Assembly: GCA_947464955.1 (NCBI GenBank) | Contig: CANHZI010000011.1 | Location: 1 to 46,524 of the forward strand | Source of the DNA: Oxalobacteraceae bacterium | GTDB taxonomy: Bacteria > Pseudomonadota > Gammaproteobacteria > Burkholderiales > Burkholderiaceae_D | Length of the DNA: 46,524 nt | Direction of reading: 5' to 3' | Program-made: the position numbers and the translations under genes | The notes under the pieces: generated by a model | Told to the model about the DNA's origin: nothing | Databases searched by the model: none | Seen by the model: the letters and a program-made list of their open reading frames with translations, nothing else | In this document: piece by piece, positions 31,937 through 40,216 of the stretch | Layout: every line of letters begins with the position of its first letter | Position numbering within the stretch: the first letter of the stretch is position 1

Positions 31937-32635
31937 ATGAATAAGCTCTATCCAGATGCCGCATCCGCATTAGCAGACATCGTTCAAGATGGACAAACAA
32001 TCGCCGTGGGCGGTTTTGGTTTGTGTGGGATTCCTGAAGCCCTGATCGCTGCCTTGCGCGACAGTGGCAAGAAAGAATTAACCGCGATTTCGAACAATGC
32101 CGGTGTTGACGGTTTTGGTCTAGGCCAGTTGTTGCATACACGCCAAATCAAGAAAATGATTTCTTCTTACGTTGGTGAAAATAAAGAATTCGAACGTCAG
32201 TATTTAGCAGGTGAATTGGAATTGGATTTCACACCACAAGGAACGCTGGCAGAGAAATTGCGCGCTGGCGGCGCAGGTATTCCTGCTTTCTTCACAAAAA
32301 CGGGCGTCGGTACGATCGTTGCTGAGGGCAAAGAAATACGTGAATTCGATGGTGAAAAATATGTGATGGAACGCTCTTTAGTCGCGGACGTTTCATTGGT
32401 CAAAGCATATAAGGCAGATAAAGCAGGTAATTTGGTGTATCGCAAAACCGCACGTAACTTTAATCCTAACGTTGCAATGGCGGGCAAGATCACCGTGGTT
32501 GAAGTTGAGCATTTGGTTGAAATTGGTGAAATCGATCCGGATCAAGTACATACGCCAGGTATCTATGTACACCGCATCATCGTTAATGCGAATCCTGAAA
32601 AACGCATTGAGCAACGCACAACGACACCAGCTTAA
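31937..32635 (+). CDS. scoA: 3-oxoacid CoA-transferase subunit A
   Basis: [49 protein letters not shown] at 31937. Confidence 0.93.
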   Translation: MNKLYPDAASALADIVQDGQTIAVGGFGLCGIPEALIAALRDSGKKELTAISNNAGVDGFGLGQLLHTRQIKKMISSYVGENKEFERQYLAGELELDFTPQGTLAEKLRAGGAGIPAFFTKTGVGTIVAEGKEIREFDGEKYVMERSLVADVSLVKAYKADKAGNLVYRKTARNFNPNVAMAGKITVVEVEHLVEIGEIDPDQVHTPGIYVHRIIVNANPEKRIEQRTTTPA

Positions 32636-32713
32636 TTACATCTTCAAGCATATTTTGAACTTACGATGCGTATTTAAGCGATCAATCACTTTACAGAATT
32701 AGAGGACATCATC

Positions 32714-33352
32714 ATGGCATGGAATCGTGACGAAATGGCTGCTCGTGCGGCGCAAGAATTACAAGATGGATTTTATGTGAACTTAGGTATCGGTTTACCG
32801 ACTTTGGTGGCAAACCACGTACCAGATCACATGGAAGTATGGTTGCAATCGGAAAATGGTTTGCTCGGTATTGGTCCATTTCCAACGGAAGATCAAGTTG
32901 ATGCTGACTTGATTAATGCAGGTAAACAAACAGTAACAACTTTGGCAGGCTCATCGATTTTCAGCTCTGCCGATTCGTTCGCGATGATCCGTGGCGGCAA
33001 AATCAATGTGGCGATCTTGGGTGCGATGCAAGTGTCTGAAAAAGGCGACTTAGCAAACTGGATGATCCCAGGGAAAATGGTCAAAGGCATGGGCGGCGCG
33101 ATGGACTTGGTGGCTGGTGTCGGTCGCGTTGTCGTGTTGATGGAGCACGTCGCGAAAGGTGATGCGCACAAGATTTTGAAAGAGTGCAATTTGCCTTTAA
33201 CTGGTGTAGGCGTGGTTGATCGCATCATTACTGATTTGGGTGTGATGGACATTACGGCTGACGGATTAAAGTTGATTGAGCTGGCTCCGGGTGTGACGAA
33301 GGAAGAGATTTTGGCTAAAACGGAAGCGAAATTGGATGTCTCTGCCGTTTAA
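32714..33352 (+). CDS. scoB: 3-oxoacid CoA-transferase subunit B
   Basis: [62 protein letters not shown]. Confidence 0.95.
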   Translation: MAWNRDEMAARAAQELQDGFYVNLGIGLPTLVANHVPDHMEVWLQSENGLLGIGPFPTEDQVDADLINAGKQTVTTLAGSSIFSSADSFAMIRGGKINVAILGAMQVSEKGDLANWMIPGKMVKGMGGAMDLVAGVGRVVVLMEHVAKGDAHKILKECNLPLTGVGVVDRIITDLGVMDITADGLKLIELAPGVTKEEILAKTEAKLDVSAV

Positions 33353-33424
33353 TGACCTAGTAATTTCGATCAAATGATTGGCGAATGATCGAAGTTATAA
33401 CATTCGCATAATAGTCGTTGATAA

Positions 33425-33466
33425 AAGAAAAAAGCCTGAACTTTGAGAATAGTTCAGGCTTTTGCT
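33425..33466. terminator. Bidirectional terminator between scoB and bdhA
   Basis: AAAAAAGCCTGAACT-N8-AGTTCAGGCTTTT between convergent genes. Confidence 0.85.
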
Positions 33467-33487
33467 TTGGTGCGAAGGTGGCCGAAT

Positions 33488-34282
33488 TTATTGTGCGACC
33501 CAGCCGCCATCCATATTCCAAGCAACACCACGAATCTGAGATGCGGCTTCACTGCAGAAGAATACCGCCAAGGCACCGAGTTGATCTGGCGTGACAAATT
33601 CGCGAGAAGGTTGTTTTTCTGAAAGCAGAGAAACTTTGGCCTCTTCATTGCTGATGCCATCGCGCGCTGCCCTATCATCGACTTGCTTTTGCACCAGCGG
33701 CGTCAATACGAAGCCTGGGCAAATCGCATTACAGGTAACGCCTGTCGTTGCGGTCTCCAGCGCCGTCGTTTTAGTCAAGCCGACGAGGCCGTGTTTCGCG
33801 GCAACATAAGCAGACTTCTGCGCGGATGCAACTAGTCCATGCACTGAGGCTAAATTAATGATGCGTCCCCAATTTTGTTGACGCATATACGGTAGTGCTA
33901 GACGTGTGGTGTGGAAGGCTGAGGTTAGGTTGATCGCGATAATCGCATCCCATTTTTCCACCGGAAAGTCTTCGATGCTAGAGACATACTGAATGCCAGC
34001 ATTGTTCACCAAAATATCGACTCCACCAAATTCACTTGCCGCTTGTTGCATCATTGCCTCAATCTCAGCGGCCTTACTCATGTCGGCACCACTGTAGCTG
34101 GTCTTTACCGCAAATTCTTTTTCGACTTGTTGACGGACTGCGGTGATTTCAGCCGCATCGCCGAAGCCATTGAATACAATGTTGGCGCCTGCGGCAGCGA
34201 GTGAGCGGGCAATACCAAGTCCAATCCCTGAAGTGGAACCCGTCACTAGGGCGGTTTTCCCCTCTAAATTACGTGCTGACAT
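33488..34282 (-). CDS. bdhA: 3-hydroxybutyrate dehydrogenase (SDR)
   Basis: ALVTGSTSGIGLGIARSLAAAGANIVFNGFGD; IINLASVHGLVASAQKSAYVAAKHGLVGLTK; C-terminal WNMDGGWVAQ. Confidence 0.92.
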   Translation of the reverse strand: MSARNLEGKTALVTGSTSGIGLGIARSLAAAGANIVFNGFGDAAEITAVRQQVEKEFAVKTSYSGADMSKAAEIEAMMQQAASEFGGVDILVNNAGIQYVSSIEDFPVEKWDAIIAINLTSAFHTTRLALPYMRQQNWGRIINLASVHGLVASAQKSAYVAAKHGLVGLTKTTALETATTGVTCNAICPGFVLTPLVQKQVDDRAARDGISNEEAKVSLLSEKQPSREFVTPDQLGALAVFFCSEAASQIRGVAWNMDGGWVAQ

Positions 34283-34408
34283 GCTTTTTTCCTTAATTGA
34301 AAACAGTTTGAGGTAATAAGTGCGAAGAAAATTCAAATCATTGACGATTTTATGTCAAACACTCGTTAAAATGGTGTGTATTGCAGACTATTTTGAAAGT
34401 AATTCGCT

Positions 34409-35278
34409 ATGCCAGTTCAAATCAAGACCGTGCAGTGTTTATCACCTGCTGGATTGCATAAAATGGCCTATAAAGAATGGGGCGATCCTAGCAATCCAAA
34501 AGTTCTGGTTTGCGTGCATGGCGTGACGCGCGTCAGTGACGATTTTGACGCGCTAGCACAAGCGATGGAACATGAGTATCGCGTGATTTGCCCTGATGTG
34601 GTGGGGCGCGGTCGCTCTGATTGGTTGGCTAATCCGCAGTCATATCAGATTCCACAATACGTGAGTGATATGGTGACGCTACTGGCGCGCTTGAATGCGA
34701 CAACGGTCGATTGGTTTGGTACGTCCATGGGGGGCTTGATTGGTATCGGCTTGGCGGCGATGAAAGAGAGCCCGATTCGCAAATTATTGTTGAACGATGT
34801 TGGCCCTAGTTTACATTTTGAAGCACTGCAAAGAATAGGCCAGTACATTGGTGAGGACGTGCGCTTTGATCATTTTGACGATGCAGTGAAATTTATTCGC
34901 GAAATTTCCGCTTCTTTTGGTAAGCACAGCGACGCGCAATGGGAAAAACTAGCACGTGACGCCTTAAAGCAAAATGCCGAGGGAAAATGGATGCGCCACT
35001 ATGATTTGAAGTTATCTATTCCAGTCAAAGCAACGACACAAGAAGTGGCGGCAATGGGGCAGACGATGTTATGGGCGATGTATGACGTGATCCAAGCCGA
35101 AACTCTGGTCGTACGTGGGTCTGATTCTGATTTGCTGACAGTCGACGCGGTTCTTGAAATGCAAAAGCGGGGCCCGAAAGCAAGATCGATTGAAATACCT
35201 GCGGTTGGTCATGCCCCAACGTTTGTGCATGCTGATCAGATTGCGATCGCTCAAGATTTCTTTATGGGCAAGGCTTGA
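34409..35278 (+). CDS. alpha/beta fold hydrolase
   Basis: VCVHGVTRVSDDFD; DWFGTSMGGLIGIGLA nucleophile elbow (GTSMGG). Confidence 0.88.
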   Translation: MPVQIKTVQCLSPAGLHKMAYKEWGDPSNPKVLVCVHGVTRVSDDFDALAQAMEHEYRVICPDVVGRGRSDWLANPQSYQIPQYVSDMVTLLARLNATTVDWFGTSMGGLIGIGLAAMKESPIRKLLLNDVGPSLHFEALQRIGQYIGEDVRFDHFDDAVKFIREISASFGKHSDAQWEKLARDALKQNAEGKWMRHYDLKLSIPVKATTQEVAAMGQTMLWAMYDVIQAETLVVRGSDSDLLTVDAVLEMQKRGPKARSIEIPAVGHAPTFVHADQIAIAQDFFMGKA

Positions 35279-35340
35279 GTCACTATCTCGAATTGTTGGT
35301 TTTCTAGTTTGTTTATTTTGTTTATTTAGGTGGTTTTTTT

Positions 35341-35685
35341 ATGCAACGCTTTCATGTCGGTCCACGTTTGTCCGAGTACGCTATTTTTAATAAAGTCGTT
35401 TATCTCGCTGGGCAAGTGCCTGAAGATCCAAGTCAAGATATCGTTGGTCAAACGCAAAACGTACTTGCGCAAATCGATCGCCTGTTAGAAGAAGCGGGTA
35501 GCGACAAGACGCGCATTTTGATGTGCCAAATCTTTATCACCGATATGGCAAATATGGCAGGTATGAATCAAGCCTGGGATGCGTGGGTTCCGCAAGGCAA
35601 TACGCCACCACGTGCTACGGTACAAGCGGCGTTAGCAAATCCAGATTGGTTAGTTGAAATTGTTGTGACTGCTGCACAAAAATAA
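35341..35685 (+). CDS. RidA family protein
   Basis: YLAGQVPEDPSQDIVGQTQNVLAQIDRLLEEAGSDKTRIL; PPRATVQAALANPDWLVEIVVTA. Confidence 0.9.
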   Translation: MQRFHVGPRLSEYAIFNKVVYLAGQVPEDPSQDIVGQTQNVLAQIDRLLEEAGSDKTRILMCQIFITDMANMAGMNQAWDAWVPQGNTPPRATVQAALANPDWLVEIVVTAAQK

Positions 35686-35732
35686 TATTGTCGATGTCCA
35701 GGCTTTAGGGCTTGTAACACTTGTAAAGAATC

Positions 35733-37970
35733 ATGGTTTCTTTGTCCGCATCTATTAATGAAGCACAACTGGTTGCGGGTTTGTCTGCCGCTGATGCTGA
35801 GCGTGTAAAACAGGCGCTTGAGTTCGTGACTCCGTATTACGAAAATCACGCAATCATCACTGAGCAAAATGCATTGCAGTTTGCTGTTGGCGTCGCCTCC
35901 ACGCTGGCCATGTTAAAGACGGATGTGGATACCAGAATTGCTGCTTTGTTGTTTGAATTGACTGAAGCAAATCCTCTAGCTGCGGAAAAAATCGAAGCCC
36001 GATTCGGTAAAGAAATTAGTGAGCTCGTGGCAGGTGTACGTCGTTTGCTGCGCCTACGTGAAGCGACGCTCACCCAGCACGATGTCGGCAGGGGAAAAGA
36101 CGAAGCCGAACGCACCGCTTCGCAGATGGAGGTTTTGCGTAAGATGGTGTTGGCGATGGCAAATGACATGCGCGTGGTGTTGGTACGCCTTGCCTCGCGT
36201 CTTACCTCTTTGCGCTACTTCGCCGAATGTAAGCGTGACGACGGTGCCGTTCAACAATACGCTAGCGAAACCATGGATTTATACGCGCCGTTGGCGAATC
36301 GTCTCGGTGTCTGGCAGTTGAAGTGGGAATTGGAAGATTTGTCGTTCCGTTTTTTAGAGCCAGAGCAATACAAGAAAATTGCCAAGATGCTTGAAGAAAA
36401 ACGAGTCGAACGTGAAAGCTTTGTGGTCTCTGCCATTGCTCGGCTTGAAAAAGAACTCGCCGCTGTTGGCGTTAAAGCAGAAGTAAGTGGGCGCCCCAAG
36501 CACATCTTTAGTATTTGGAAAAAGATGAAGGGTAAGAAGGTCGACTTCGATGAACTCTACGATGTGCGTGCTTTCCGTGTCATTGTCGATGACATTAAGG
36601 ATTGTTATACGGTCTTAGGTATCCTTAATAATCTGTGGACGCCGATTCCTAAAGAGTTTGACGATTATATTTCTCGCCCCAAACCCAACGGATATAAATC
36701 TTTGCATACGGTCGTCATCGTCGATGATGGACGGCCGCTCGAAGTGCAAATTCGTACCAAGGAAATGCATCAGTTTTCAGAGTTTGGTGTGGCCGCTCAC
36801 TGGCGTTATAAAGAGACAGGCGGCTCAAATTTTTCAGCGCAAGAATATGACGAGAAAATCGCGTGGTTACGCCAACTGCTTGCCTGGAAAAATGAAGTTT
36901 CGGATGTGGTTGTCGACCAAGAACAGTTGCAGCGTGAATGGGTAGAGAAGGTTAAAGCGGCGACTTTAGATGACCGAATTTATGTGTTGACGCCACAAGC
37001 GAGGGTGATCGAATTGCCAAGCGGCGCGACGCCAGTCGATTTCGCTTATCAACTGCATACCGACGTCGGACATCGCTGCCGTGGGGCGCGCGTCGATGGC
37101 GTCATGGTGCCGCTGAATACGCGTCTCAAAAATGGCCAGACCGTTGAAATTATTACGTTAAAAATTGGTTCGATTCAGGCTGGGCCATCGCGTGATTGGT
37201 TGAATCCTGAATATTCCATTGGTACTCGTACTAGAACTAAGATTCGTGCATGGTTCAATGCCATCGATCAGCAAGAAACGCTCAACACGGGGCGTGGCAT
37301 GATCGAGAAAACGTTGCAGCGTGAAGGTAAGACTTCGGTCAACTTGGAAGAGTTGGCGCGTAAGCTCGGTTTTGCTACCGTAGATGAATTATTCCTCTCG
37401 GTTGGCAAAGAAGAGTTTAGTTTGCGTCAAGTCGAAACGGCATTGCGTGATAACCCTGAAAGCGAAGTCGCACCCGAGTTTGTCATCGCGAATAAGAGCC
37501 GCGCTTCAAGTGTAATTCAAGGCGCGAAATCTGGTGTGTTAGTCGTCGGAACCGACGGCTTGATGACGCAACTAGCACGCTGCTGCAAACCTGCACCACC
37601 CGATGACATCGTCGGCTTCGTGACGCGCGGAAAAGGGGTTTCTATCCATCGCCTGACCTGCAAGAACTTTGCGGAGATGCGGAGCAAAGCGCCTGAGCGC
37701 CTGATTCAAACGACATGGGGAGATGGGGGGCGCGATACGGTTTATCCCGTTGATATTTATGTGCTCGCACAAGATCGCCAAGGTCTCTTGCGCGACATTT
37801 CAGAAGTGTTTTCACGCGAAAAAATCAACGTTATCGGCGTCAATACGCAAAGTGCCAAAGGCCAAGCCAAGATGTCGTTCACCGTCGAAATTAACGGCAC
37901 TACGCAATTGCAGAAGTCTTTGACGGTGATAAGGGAAGTGGCAGGAGTTCAAGAAGTTAAACGCGCTTAG
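35733..37970 (+). CDS. relA: RelA-type (p)ppGpp synthetase (HD hydrolase motif degenerate)
   Basis: Synthetase FDELYDVRAFRVIVDDIKDCYTVLGILNNLW, TGS domain, ACT domain; hydrolase HD replaced (IAALLFELTEANP). Confidence 0.94.
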   Translation: MVSLSASINEAQLVAGLSAADAERVKQALEFVTPYYENHAIITEQNALQFAVGVASTLAMLKTDVDTRIAALLFELTEANPLAAEKIEARFGKEISELVAGVRRLLRLREATLTQHDVGRGKDEAERTASQMEVLRKMVLAMANDMRVVLVRLASRLTSLRYFAECKRDDGAVQQYASETMDLYAPLANRLGVWQLKWELEDLSFRFLEPEQYKKIAKMLEEKRVERESFVVSAIARLEKELAAVGVKAEVSGRPKHIFSIWKKMKGKKVDFDELYDVRAFRVIVDDIKDCYTVLGILNNLWTPIPKEFDDYISRPKPNGYKSLHTVVIVDDGRPLEVQIRTKEMHQFSEFGVAAHWRYKETGGSNFSAQEYDEKIAWLRQLLAWKNEVSDVVVDQEQLQREWVEKVKAATLDDRIYVLTPQARVIELPSGATPVDFAYQLHTDVGHRCRGARVDGVMVPLNTRLKNGQTVEIITLKIGSIQAGPSRDWLNPEYSIGTRTRTKIRAWFNAIDQQETLNTGRGMIEKTLQREGKTSVNLEELARKLGFATVDELFLSVGKEEFSLRQVETALRDNPESEVAPEFVIANKSRASSVIQGAKSGVLVVGTDGLMTQLARCCKPAPPDDIVGFVTRGKGVSIHRLTCKNFAEMRSKAPERLIQTTWGDGGRDTVYPVDIYVLAQDRQGLLRDISEVFSREKINVIGVNTQSAKGQAKMSFTVEINGTTQLQKSLTVIREVAGVQEVKRA

Positions 37971-37978
37971 TACTTACT

Positions 37979-38097
37979 CATAAATCCAATTCTCGGGCGC
38001 ACTCTTTGTTGCAAATACTCGCCTTACTGATATTTAACTGCACGATCAAGTTTTAAAGAGGTTACGATCTGTGTGTCGATAGATGTAAGATTTTGAA
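37979..38097 (+). repeat. Intergenic palindromic repeat, copy B (divergent)
   Basis: TAAATCCAATTCTCGGGCGCA.CTCTTTGTTG.AAA..CTCGC...TAC...ATCTG...TCGATA aligns to copies A, C and D. Confidence 0.6.
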
Positions 38098-38120
38098 TAA
38101 ATTTTCCGCCTAAATTCATT

Positions 38121-38444
38121 ATGACTTTTCCAAAATTAGTTGTTTACCTCTTGTTCGCCACCGCAATAGCTTTAGAGGTAAAGGACTCGCATGCTCAGAT
38201 GTGGGACGTCAAAGCGAAATGTGCTAAAAGTGGATGTTACTCAAAAATTGAAGCGATAGAAGAGGCGAAACGAGTTATTTTAGCGAGAGGATTGAAGCTG
38301 TCACATTATCGCTCTACAACAGCTAACTTAAACGGCGGTATTTGGTTCGTTAGATTTGAGGGACAAAATAACGTTCTAGGTGATCATTGCGCGGTTCTTT
38401 TAGATAACAAGACCAGAAAAATCACGTTTATTCATGGAGAATAA
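38121..38444 (+). CDS. small exported protein of unknown function
   Basis: 107 aa; signal-peptide-like N-terminus ending DSHA; three Cys residues; no family recognised. Confidence 0.6.
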   Translation: MTFPKLVVYLLFATAIALEVKDSHAQMWDVKAKCAKSGCYSKIEAIEEAKRVILARGLKLSHYRSTTANLNGGIWFVRFEGQNNVLGDHCAVLLDNKTRKITFIHGE

Positions 38445-38615
38445 ATTGTCTTTATCCAAGGTGGGGTAAGAGTAAGTTGGTTTAATTTATTTGCTAGGTC
38501 GTGCAAAATCCAATCAAATCATTTTTTGCAAATTATTGCTCGCCTTGTTAGGCGAAATTGAATTTGTGTCACATTTTCTTCTTTGAGATCGAGTTCGACG
38601 TGCCGATATAAATTT

Positions 38616-39578
38616 TTAATGCTGATGATTGCACTCAGCCTGCTCGAATTCCTCATCTCTTAGTACTTCCGCTTGCAGCGTAATGTGGTCGATGCCATGT
38701 TTTTCCAACAGCATTTTCTTAATGCTCTCTAAAATTCTCGGCCAAGCTAGGAGGTCGTCGATTTCTAGGTGGCCTATCAATGCCGGTTGACCTGGGGACA
38801 TGTCCCAGATGTGGAGATCGTGCACTGAGGCTACGCCTGGTGTTGCCTCCAAGTCTTCCCCGATTTTGACGAAGTCGATGTGATGAGGCACGCCTTTCAT
38901 TAAAAAATGGAAGGAGTCTTTAATCACGGAGAAAGTCGATTTCAAAATCAACAGCGAAACGAATATCGAGAGGATAGGATCGATTGGCATCCAGCCTGTG
39001 TAAGCAATGATGGCGCCTGAAATGATCGCTGCCACTGAACCCAAAAGATCGCCCATGACGTGAATCAGCGCTGCTTTGGTGTTCATACTTTCTTTGTCGT
39101 GAGAAAGCACCCAAGCGACGATCATGTTGATCGCGAGACCAATCGCGGCAACGATCATCACCATGCCGCCTTGTACGGGTTCCGGTTTAAATAGACGCTG
39201 AATGGCTTCATAGCTAATCCATGCAACCACACCGAGCATCACTAAGCCATTGACGAAGGCGGCCAAGGCTTCTGATCGGCCAAAGCCAAATGTATGTTTG
39301 GCAGTAGGAGGGCGCTTTGCAATCATTTGCGCTAATAAAGCCAAACCGAGGGCGGCGGAGTCGGTCACCATGTGACCTGCATCGGATATTAATGCGAGTG
39401 AATTGGAAACAAAGCCAAACACGACTTCGACCGCAGCAAAAAATAGCGTGAGACCAAGGGCCCAGGCTAAAACCGATTGGCTACGGTCTGCAAAGTAATG
39501 CTGATGCTCGGCATCGCCGTGACGATGGGCGTGGAGGTGGGCGGTTTTAGGATCGTGCGAATGAGTATCGTGTGGCAT
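38616..39578 (-). CDS. cation diffusion facilitator family transporter (CzcD/ZitB-like)
   Basis: His-rich N-terminus; FVSNSLALISDAGHMVTDSAALGLALLA; INTKAALIHVMGDLLGS-like HxxxD motif. Confidence 0.93.
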   Translation of the reverse strand: MPHDTHSHDPKTAHLHAHRHGDAEHQHYFADRSQSVLAWALGLTLFFAAVEVVFGFVSNSLALISDAGHMVTDSAALGLALLAQMIAKRPPTAKHTFGFGRSEALAAFVNGLVMLGVVAWISYEAIQRLFKPEPVQGGMVMIVAAIGLAINMIVAWVLSHDKESMNTKAALIHVMGDLLGSVAAIISGAIIAYTGWMPIDPILSIFVSLLILKSTFSVIKDSFHFLMKGVPHHIDFVKIGEDLEATPGVASVHDLHIWDMSPGQPALIGHLEIDDLLAWPRILESIKKMLLEKHGIDHITLQAEVLRDEEFEQAECNHQH

Positions 39579-39732
39579 GTCTTTTTGGTATGTCGATGGG
39601 TGCGGCAATCAGTGATGCCCTCATTGTAAAGTATTTGCGTGACAGTCACGTTTCGAGTTTTGTTTGAATGTTTTGTTTGTTCTACTTGCGATGGAGATCA
39701 GACGCTGGTTTTGAGTGTGGAAGAAAAAGCAC

Positions 39733-39761
39733 TTTACGAAAGAGATTGTATTTGCTATAGT
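39733..39761 (+). promoter_or_regulatory. promoter of tRNA-Val
   Basis: TTTACG - 17 bp - TATAGT, 11 nt before tRNA 5' end. Confidence 0.6.
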
Positions 39762-39772
39762 CTCGGCTCTTC

Positions 39773-39849
39773 GGGCGGTTAGTTCAGCTGGTTAGAATAC
39801 TTGGTCGACATCCAAGGGGTCGGGGATTCGAATTCCTCACCGCCCACCA
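39773..39849 (+). tRNA. tRNA-Val(GAC), atypical C33
   Basis: Acceptor GGGCGGT/ACCGCCC, CCA encoded; anticodon stem CTTGG/CCAAG with loop TCGACAT; T-loop ATTCGAAT. Confidence 0.88.
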
Positions 39850-39878
39850 GAATTCAAAAGATCTACAAAGAAGGCTAG

Positions 39879-39996
39879 GTATCCCTAAAAATTCAATTAT
39901 AGGGATGCAGATCGAGGCGAAAAACGTAGCAATACTCTTGTATTGCGAGGCTTTTCAACAAAGAGATGCGCCCTAGAATTGGATTTGTAGGGATAC
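39879..39996 (-). repeat. Intergenic palindromic repeat, copy A (best preserved palindrome)
   Basis: GTATCCCTAaAAATTCAATTATAGGG...TAGAATTGGATTTGTAGGGATAC terminal inverted arms; central GCAATAC-tctt-GTATTGC. Confidence 0.85.
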
Positions 39997-40011
39997 TTTA
40001 GTAAGAGCGAG

Positions 40012-40085
40012 AAAGGCACCTGGTTATGACACCGCGAACTACGATCACATTCCAATGTGAGCGACGCTAGTCGAGGTGCTTTTTC
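40012..40085 (+). ncRNA. candidate multibranched structured RNA / complex terminator between tRNA-Val and thrS
   Basis: Outer stem AAAGGCACCT/AGGTGCTTTT enclosing TCACATT-cc-AATGTGA and CGAC-gcta-GTCG hairpins; ends in T run. Confidence 0.4.
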
Positions 40086-40115
40086 GTCTGAAAGAAAAGA
40101 TGTAATGATGAGAAA

Positions 40116-40140
40116 ACGCGGCTAGCCCGCGTTTTTTTTC
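40116..40140 (+). terminator. Rho-independent terminator upstream of thrS
   Basis: ACGCGG-ctagc-CCGCGT followed by TTTTTTT. Confidence 0.8.
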
Positions 40141-40216
40141 GTCTATCGATTTTGTTGAAGTTTTTAAGATTTTAAACTGGTAATTTTTTTTGGCTTAGGC
40201 CCGTATGGAGATGAAT

